Source of the DNA: Chromera velia
Lineage: Eukaryota; Sar; Chromeraceae
Assembly (NCBI GenBank): GCA_018398765.1
Contig: JAHBMJ010001014.1
Coordinates: forward strand, 1,963-36,410
Direction: 5' to 3'
DNA: 34,448 nt
This document shows, in pieces, positions 28,800-34,448 of the stretch; within the stretch, counting starts at the first letter, position 1; every line of letters starts with the position of its first letter. Made by a program: the position numbers and the translations under genes. The notes beneath the pieces are model-generated. The model ran no database searches and had not been told where the DNA came from. It saw only the letters and a program-made list of their open reading frames with translations.

Positions 28800-30297
28800 T
28801 TCAAGTTATATACACAGTAAGATTCTTAATAACTTAAATAAAATCTGTTTTATTGAAATGCATTGATATATACAAGTTATTTTGCATGTGTGTACAAGTG
28901 CGTAAAGCGTGTGAAGTCGATTAAGTGTTTATGGCCCCAAAAAATTAAAATAGAGGGTACTTAAACACTGCGGCAACACCTCAGGTTCCAAAATGCACAT
29001 ACTTGAACCTCTTAAAAACATAAAAAACATTCTTAAAAATTTAGGTACAATTAAGATGATAATCCTTAAGATTCTTTTTTAAAATGGTCCTTAAATAGAT
29101 CGCCTACATGTATATATGACTCGGACATACTATGTGTCTACTGCACATTGATAATATATATAAAGACATACAATACCGTCTCATATTATTTATCGCTTCC
29201 AGTCATTATGCTCTGCTCTCTTCGATCTAGGTCTTGAACCTGGTCTTATCTGGTCTTCACTTTGCTGTCTCTGCACAAGAGAGAGGAAAAGAGGTGATGA
29301 AACATACCTTTTTCTTTCTTTGGTCTCTCCCGGAATGGAGCATTAGGAAAGCCCTGTGGGAAAGCGCTAAGAGGGCCCCTAGGCAGGCATCATTTTTTTT
29401 CACCATTCTATCATAGCTTCCCGAGTGCTTCTTTGATAAAAAAATAGGGGAAGCCGCTGCAAGCCTTCATTTAAAGTGCTGCAGCCTGGATAAGTCAAAA
29501 CACAAAGGTCGCCCATACATCCCCCATGCAGGCTGAAAGTGATGTTATAATTCTCCTTCATTTTGAAGTTCGAGTACGTATGTCTCCGTCCACCTCCGTC
29601 TATTTATTCTTCTGTCCGTCTGTCTTTCTACTTATATGGATGTGGGTGGGTGAGCGCACGCGATTTTGTCAAGCTCAGGCTGATGAAGTTTGTTTTTGAA
29701 CTTTCAGGATAGAGGGAATGAAAAAATGTTGGGAAAGAAAAAGGAATAGAGCTAATAAACCTATTTTTTAACTATCAGTACGTCTATCTCAATCCGACTT
29801 CAAAGTTGAAGCTTCTCTCGATCCCTTTTTTTTTTTTCTCTCCACGCACGACCTTTCCGTTTTACTTCACAGGTCTTCTTCTTTTGTATGCCTCAAAGAG
29901 AAAGAAATTCATAATAAAAGAGAGTTGATGAACCTGTCTGCTTGAGTAGACTGTACGTTCAGAGCTCTGGAATAGCTTTTATGTGCTTTGAGTCTCTCCG
30001 CTGTTCACTGCTGTGCATCTACTTTTAATGAAATCCTTGAAGAAAAAACAAAACAATACAATCAATCGCTTGCAGTCGTTCTCTCTTTCAATCATTGAAA
30101 ATTTAAAAGCTGTGAAATCTGATTGATGTTGTCCCGGCAAACGTGCCAACGATGGTCGAATCCTTCCTGTTTGGCCTGATTTTGGCTCCAATGGTTTGAT
30201 GATACTTTGATCAATCTAGTTTTTCTCATTGGTTCAAAGAGGGTGTCGGGAATGAAAGGACTTCAATCCTAGGCATAAGAGGTTAGCCTCAAGATAG

Positions 30298-30352
30298 CTA
30301 TCGTATCGTATCGTATCGGTATCGAATCGGTATCGTATCGGTATCGTATTGG
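30298..30352. repeat. TATCG-type tandem repeat
   Basis: TATCGTATCGTATCGG-like 5- to 6-bp units repeated about ten times, with an AATCGG variant. Confidence 0.85.
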
Positions 30353-30548
30353 AATTAAACGTTCCAAAAAAAAGGGGTATCGTCGATAATTTCGATACTG
30401 ACATAAAATTTTTAGCGTACGACGCTAAAACCTAGTGCAAATAGTATCATTCGTCAAACTAAAAACTTTTTATAAAAATCTCATGTTTTTAAAGAGTCAA
30501 CTTTACTTAGAAAATGGGCTCCGAAACGTTGAGAAGGCCAAACCATAA

Positions 30549-30573
30549 GGGGGGTTTCGCCCCCCTAACCCCC
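30549..30573. repeat. G6/C6 hairpin followed by a second C tract
   Basis: GGGGGG-TTTCG-CCCCCC is a perfect stem with a 5-nt loop, followed by TAA and CCCCCCCC. Related words AAAGAGTCAAC (about 30493) and AAAGAGTCAAC (about 30582) flank it on both sides. Confidence 0.7.
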
Positions 30574-31782
30574 CCCTTTAAAAGAGTCAACACATTATCA
30601 GATTGACAATGACTTTATCAACACGTTGTTCCTGAAAATCTCATACCAGATGCAAACTGTTAGACTCGTTTTTATTCTGATGTGTATATCAAAATCACCC
30701 AAATACAAGTGAATGCATACAAAATTTATAGTAAAACGCAGACATCCATATACTATTCTGCACTTACGAAGGAACCATGTAGATTTAGAGCACAAAGAAG
30801 AAAGAACAAACAAGCTACGCAGCAAGCAGCTTAGGTTGGACTCTCTTGAGCGACATGGTGGTTGACACTCAGCAAGCGGAGTAAAAAGAAAATTGAGGCC
30901 AAAGGTCTGATACTATTAGTGTGCAGCGGTCTATATGTTTATTTGTATGTGTATGCATCTCCATAAAAATCAACCAATACGCAAAACAGCCAACTAAGAT
31001 TTTAAAGCTGCAACAAATTGGTGGAACACATCTATAGTAAGACAATCTTCAGCTTTCTAGACTTTGGGGAAGCTCTCTCCTTCCTCTGTGGAGCGGGCAC
31101 AAGTGACAAACTCACCCTGTTGATATTCTGGTCGATCCAGTCACTCCTGAAGCTCCAAGACAGCATAAAAAGAAGAGACAACACTGTAGAAAGACGATTC
31201 TTAGACTATTGTCCTTGAGTTGTTTGGATGTTGGCCAGTAAGCCAACTCTGACAGGTCAATAACGGGTTAAACAACTCTGCATGCTGAGGAGACGAAATT
31301 TCTATCCGCCTGACGTTTATAATATACCCACACTTTAACTTGTTTTTTCCCTTTCTGGCTGTTATGATGCTTTAATTGTCCAGAAGCGGTTTTGTTCAGA
31401 AACCGGAAATGATGAAACTCTGTTAGATCGGACGCAGTGAACATGCAGTCTTGTCTTGAGGCGCTGTTCCAGCCGCAGCCGGGCCGCTGGGGCTGAATTC
31501 AGTGTACATTCCATGGAGTCGGTTCCGCATTTATCCATGCATGGAGCCGGTTAGGGATGGAAGACGTGTTACTGGGCCCGCGGCCGCGCCCGGTCTCCGA
31601 ACACCGAGGCCTGGCCTGGCGCGCGTCTAGCCACATAGTAGTCCTTCACAAATATTCATAAGCTCTAAGCAGGCCGATACTAACCGATGTTATGCACTAT
31701 CAAAGCGTGACTAGAAAGAAAATGAGAATTAAATAAATTGACTTAATTGAAAATAGTGCTAAGCAAAAGAGAATGGTATGTG

Positions 31783-31862
31783 TCGCTTACGTTCATGACT
31801 TAGTGGTTAACATACAACATTAACAAACAGAAGATCATAGGTTCAATCCTCGCTACCTGCCT
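31783..31862 (+). repeat. Degenerate tRNA-like (SINE-like) sequence
   Basis: CTTAGTGGTTAAC (31799-31811) matches a Pol III A box and GGTTCAATCCT (31840-31850) a B box, at normal tRNA spacing. Between them TTAACAA resembles an anticodon loop with AAC (valine type). The T stem and acceptor stem do not pair well, so I read it as a tRNA-derived SINE head or tRNA relic, not a working tRNA gene. A short T run (TTTTT at 31862-31866) follows. Confidence 0.5.
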
Positions 31863-32152
31863 TTTTAAGCATCAACAAGAAAAGAGATGGGACGTTAACG
31901 TCCTGTACTATACAGATTTTGGCCTGTTGCATTTCGATCGAAATCACATGAAAGACTTCCAAAAGACTTTCTGGAAGACTACTATGAAATCAGATCGATC
32001 GCTGAATCGCAAGAAAGCTCCATATTCCTGATATCGATCGAGTCTGTCACTAGGGATCGACCTGAACCGCTCCAGCGACATCAAGCCCTGAAGACCCTTG
32101 AACCTCTGCAAGCACTTACTAGCGCCAACCCCTCTAAGTAGGCCTTAACACG

Positions 32153-32170
32153 TGGTGACGCCTAGCTCGA
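32153..32170 (+). other. Probable primer binding site
   Basis: TGGTGACGCCTAGCTCGA starts two bases after the probable LTR end TTAACA. It begins with the TGG expected as complement of tRNA CCA, and its spacing equals that in the element at 26434-28799. The tRNA is not identified. Confidence 0.5.
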
Positions 32171-32415
32171 GATCAACAAGATCAAAGAGCTGAGCGAACG
32201 GAGACCAACCTTCTCTGCCGAACAACAACTATTCTACAAGTAACGCAGACCACCTTCTTCGCCCAGAGAAGGTTCACCCAGAGGAAACCAGAACGCTGTG
32301 ATCATCTACACGCATACTACAGGAGCCCACACCTGCGAGCCATCAACTCAAACCTCAATTTATACGCCCTCGACTTGGCCGTCCCTTTGGTGTCCTGTAC
32401 CTGTAAGGAGAAGAA

Positions 32416-32740
32416 GCAGGACCATATCGCAAAGCGCTGCTGGAATTTCTGACGGAACCCCACTTTCTGTCCTCTGCCATAAATCGACATCAGACAGGAC
32501 CACACCGCGAAGCGCTGCTAAAATTTCTGACTGTACCACCTTTTCCTGCCCTTTTTATAAATTTCACGCATTCTACCTAACAGTGAATTTGACTTCTCTT
32601 CATTTCTTTGTGAACGGCGAAGCCCTGCTCTTTTTGCGAATTTCACGCATTCTACCTGATGGTAAATTTGACTTATTTTTGTCCTTCTGTGAAAGGCAAA
32701 ACACATTACGAAGCGTTCGTGCGTTTTATGACCTGGACTT
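32416..32740. repeat. Imperfect 78-79 bp tandem repeats in the element leader
   Basis: CAGGACCATATCGCAAAGCG at 32417 recurs as CAGGACCACACCGCGAAGCG at 32495 (period 78), and ATTTCACGCATTCTACCT at 32561 recurs at 32640 (period 79). GCGAAGC words recur throughout. About four diverged units are visible. Confidence 0.7.
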
Positions 32741-33211
32741 TCCTGCTAAGCAAAAAGAAAATTCGACTACTTCCATCCCTGTGTGACTTACTTTTTTCGC
32801 TTGCCGTCTTCGTATATACGAACAGTCTACCTGCACATACGAGACAAATACAAGTATCTCTTTCTTCATTCGAATTTGGATTGCTTCTCTTTCTTTCCTT
32901 TTGCGAAGGAGATCTTTCTGCAAATTAGGCCATCTTTCCCCTCAGCAAGTTTGGAATTTCACTCTGCTGCACAAATCTTTCCTTCACAGCTAAACAAACC
33001 CTTTTGTCTTTCTTCAAATTCGGATTCTCCCTTCTCTTTTCGCTCTTCAACGGAACCCTACCTCTCTCACTTCATCAAGTCGTTTTTTCTCTCTGTAAGT
33101 TCATAATTTTTAACTTCCTTTACTTATATCACGAGATTTTAACAGAAATCAGCAGCGAAACAGAAAACTCTATCTAACCGAAATACAAAAATAATCTCCC
33201 AAACCCATCCG

Positions 33212-33526
33212 ATGCGAAAAAGAACAACTGACCAGGCAAACCCCGAAGAAATCATAGCCAGAACGAGAAAGATCCTTCGAGCAATTTTGCCTGGAGAACT
33301 TCCAAAATTGCACACAACAGAGAGGGAAGAACGAGCGAGACTCATCGTGAACGAAATTTTGCAGAGGAACACAGAATTCATTCAGGACCAACAAAATCTG
33401 AGAATCTTCCTTTTGGATCAGTATTCATACACAGTCGTCGCTCATAATCGCCAGTCAGACGAAGTCATCAAGGCACTGAATCTTGACGTCACACGTCAGC
33501 TGAGATTTATCGACAGTAACCGCTAA
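33212..33526 (+). CDS. Small ORF upstream of gag, 104 aa
   Basis: It starts basic (MRKRTTDQ) and continues with an alpha-helical-looking, charged sequence (REERARLIVNEILQR; DEVIKALNLDV). The composition looks like a genuine protein. It lies in the same frame as the start of gag at 33620 but is separated by a stop and a 93-base spacer. The frame remains open upstream to at least 33146, where a possible acceptor AACAG ends a 51-base intron-like segment starting GTAAGT at 33095. I do not recognise a domain; it may be an extra gag-region protein of this element lineage. Confidence 0.5.
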   Translation: MRKRTTDQANPEEIIARTRKILRAILPGELPKLHTTEREERARLIVNEILQRNTEFIQDQQNLRIFLLDQYSYTVVAHNRQSDEVIKALNLDVTRQLRFIDSNR

Positions 33527-33619
33527 CTTCTCCCTATATACATTCCTTCCCCCGCTTGCTACATTTGGGTAGACTGAAGGCTTTTCTGTCAAAAAAAAAA
33601 AGGGGAAAGAGAACCAAAT

Positions 33620-34448
33620 ATGGCTCCAAAGCCTCAGGCCAAAAAAAAACTGATAGCACGACAAAAAGCACTAGAAAAGAACAAGAAAAAAAACAACGCT
33701 GACGAATTCCTTGAAATAGACGAGTTTTGTCAGCATGTGGAAAAATCTAAGAAAGTAATTAAGGAGCTATCAAAAAAGAAGGAAAAGGGCAAATCCTCCA
33801 ATTATAACAAAAAAATCGGAACAACAAGAAAAAGGAAACGGAAAAGGAGGTGGAGAGCCAAGACGAAAAAATGGAAGAAAACGAGACACAAGAGAATGAG
33901 AAAGGAAAGGAAAATAATGAAGAGAAAAGAAATGGAGAAGAGAACGAAGAAGACCCCGACGAGGAAATGACAGATCAACCGACCGATGAAGCACAGAAGA
34001 AGATGTCAGCCGGCCCCGCGCAAGTACAGAAATGGGATCCGTCTGTCCTGAAGGAATTAGCAAGACAGGGAGTGACATTCAAACCTACAAAAGAAGGAGA
34101 ATTCGAGTTGGTGCTTAACACAGACAAACTGCCCGTAAAGGAAACGAAAGCAGACAGCGTGGCTTCGGTACCCTCACAGCTTCCCTTTTCTACCCAAAGA
34201 GCTGATCTGCCTCCTCTGCTACCGATCCCTCCACTGCTGCCAACCCCAAACCACTTCTACAACCCCCCAATCAAAGCAGACATCAATGCATATTCAGGAG
34301 AAAGAAAAGACGCACGAAATTTCTGGAGAGCTTTCGAGATGGATGCCACTGCCTTCCAATGGAACATCACCCAAGTCCTGTTCTATTTCCGAAAGTCGCT
34401 GAAGGGAAATGCACTCGATTGGTTCACAAACATATCCGACGAAAAAAT
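33620..34448 (+). pseudogene. gag: gag gene, in two overlapping frames, 3' end outside window
   Basis: An ATG at 33620 opens a Lys-rich ORF (MAPKPQAKKKLIARQ...) that ends at 33970. A second frame, one base back, is open from 33808 to the window end and carries the rest: an acidic Glu/Asn-rich linker, WDPSVLKELARQG, a Pro-rich segment, then a retrotransposon-gag domain with RKDARNFWRAFEMDA, FRKSLKGNALDWF. The N-terminal frame drifts into Lys/Arg-only sequence after about 33830, while the other frame becomes acidic there, so the true product should change frame between 33808 and about 33840. This is either a one-base indel (mutation or assembly error in A-rich sequence) or a -1 ribosomal frameshift. 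Gag would form the particle that packages element RNA. I mark it as broken because a programmed shift inside gag is not usual. Confidence 0.7.

Larger units (their letters stand above)
28800..31782. other. AT-rich region without a recognisable gene
   Basis: About 3 kb with no ORF above 75 codons. The ORFs at 29234-29416, 29979-30191, 30598-30825 and 31018-31218 show no domain or splice structure. It holds a TATCG-type tandem repeat, a G/C homopolymer hairpin (both listed) and a GC-rich patch at about 31470-31625. Degraded transposons are likely but nothing can be named. Confidence 0.5.
32100..34448 (+). mobile_element. Ty3/Gypsy-type LTR retrotransposon, 5' part, cut by window end
   Basis: Landmarks in order on the + strand: a probable LTR end TTAACA at 32145-32150; a primer binding site at 32153; a leader of about 1 kb with 78-79 bp repeats; a 104-codon ORF; then gag with a retrotransposon-gag domain running off the window. 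The start of the 5' LTR is unresolved: possible TGTTA starts include 31421 and 31688. Protease, reverse transcriptase and integrase would lie beyond the window. Assignment to Ty3/Gypsy rests on the gag domain type only; the element's activity cannot be judged. Confidence 0.7.

Noticed and set aside
28800-31420. Possible coding ORFs of 60-75 codons (29234, 29979, 30598, 31018)
   Set aside because: Isolated, short, AT-biased and without domain or splice support.
31783-31862. Functional tRNA-Val gene
   Set aside because: Promoter boxes are present, but the T stem and acceptor stem do not pair and no standard cloverleaf forms.
33770-34078. 102-codon minus-strand ORF
   Set aside because: Antisense to gag, built from the complement of Lys/Glu-rich codons.

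Overview
The window is eukaryotic nuclear DNA. Genes are split by spliceosomal introns, intergenic and intronic DNA is full of micro- and minisatellites, and the right third carries LTR retrotransposons. One gene encodes an axonemal dynein light chain (a motile-flagellum protein) and TGCATGCA-type motifs are abundant. These point to a flagellated protist, and I favour an alveolate such as a chromerid alga. That assignment is inference only; nothing here identifies the species.

Layout from left to right: purine-rich, repeat-rich DNA (1-1891); a short acidic ORF on the minus strand (1892-2020); a four-exon membrane protein of unknown family (2751-5633, +) with a 21-bp minisatellite in intron 2; an AT-rich spacer; an intact intronless tyrosine-aminotransferase-like gene (7452-8792, -); an egghead-type family-2 glycosyltransferase with long low-complexity inserts and a sequencing gap in a poly-G tract (9349-13326, +); a spacer with a possible small secreted protein (15374-16091, +, weak); a cysteine-rich protein with a Q/M/G/Y-rich tail (16384-18028, -, three exons); the axonemal dynein light chain 1 gene DNAL1 (18755-21693, +, five exons); and a secreted protein of unknown family (22598-25426, -, two exons) whose intron holds a 15-copy minisatellite. 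The well-supported genes alternate strand strictly, forming divergent and convergent pairs. Several intergenic regions that face gene starts contain a GC-only palindrome.

From about 26.4 kb the sequence is dominated by mobile elements. A complete non-autonomous LTR element (26434-28799, - strand) has two 655-bp LTRs, a tRNA-type primer binding site and almost no coding capacity. A degenerate tRNA-like (SINE-like) sequence lies at 31783-31862. The window ends inside a Ty3/Gypsy-type element on the + strand, with a primer binding site at 32153, a repeat-rich leader, a small ORF, and a gag gene whose two halves lie in different frames.

The genes do not form a pathway. The most striking signal is at the splice sites: 8 of 11 inferred donors carry C at intron position +3 (GTCAGT, GTCGGT or GTCAGC), and 10 of 11 acceptors end in TGCAG. 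The DNAL1 exon joins are pinned by family homology and exact reading-frame agreement, so this pattern does not depend on guesswork alone.
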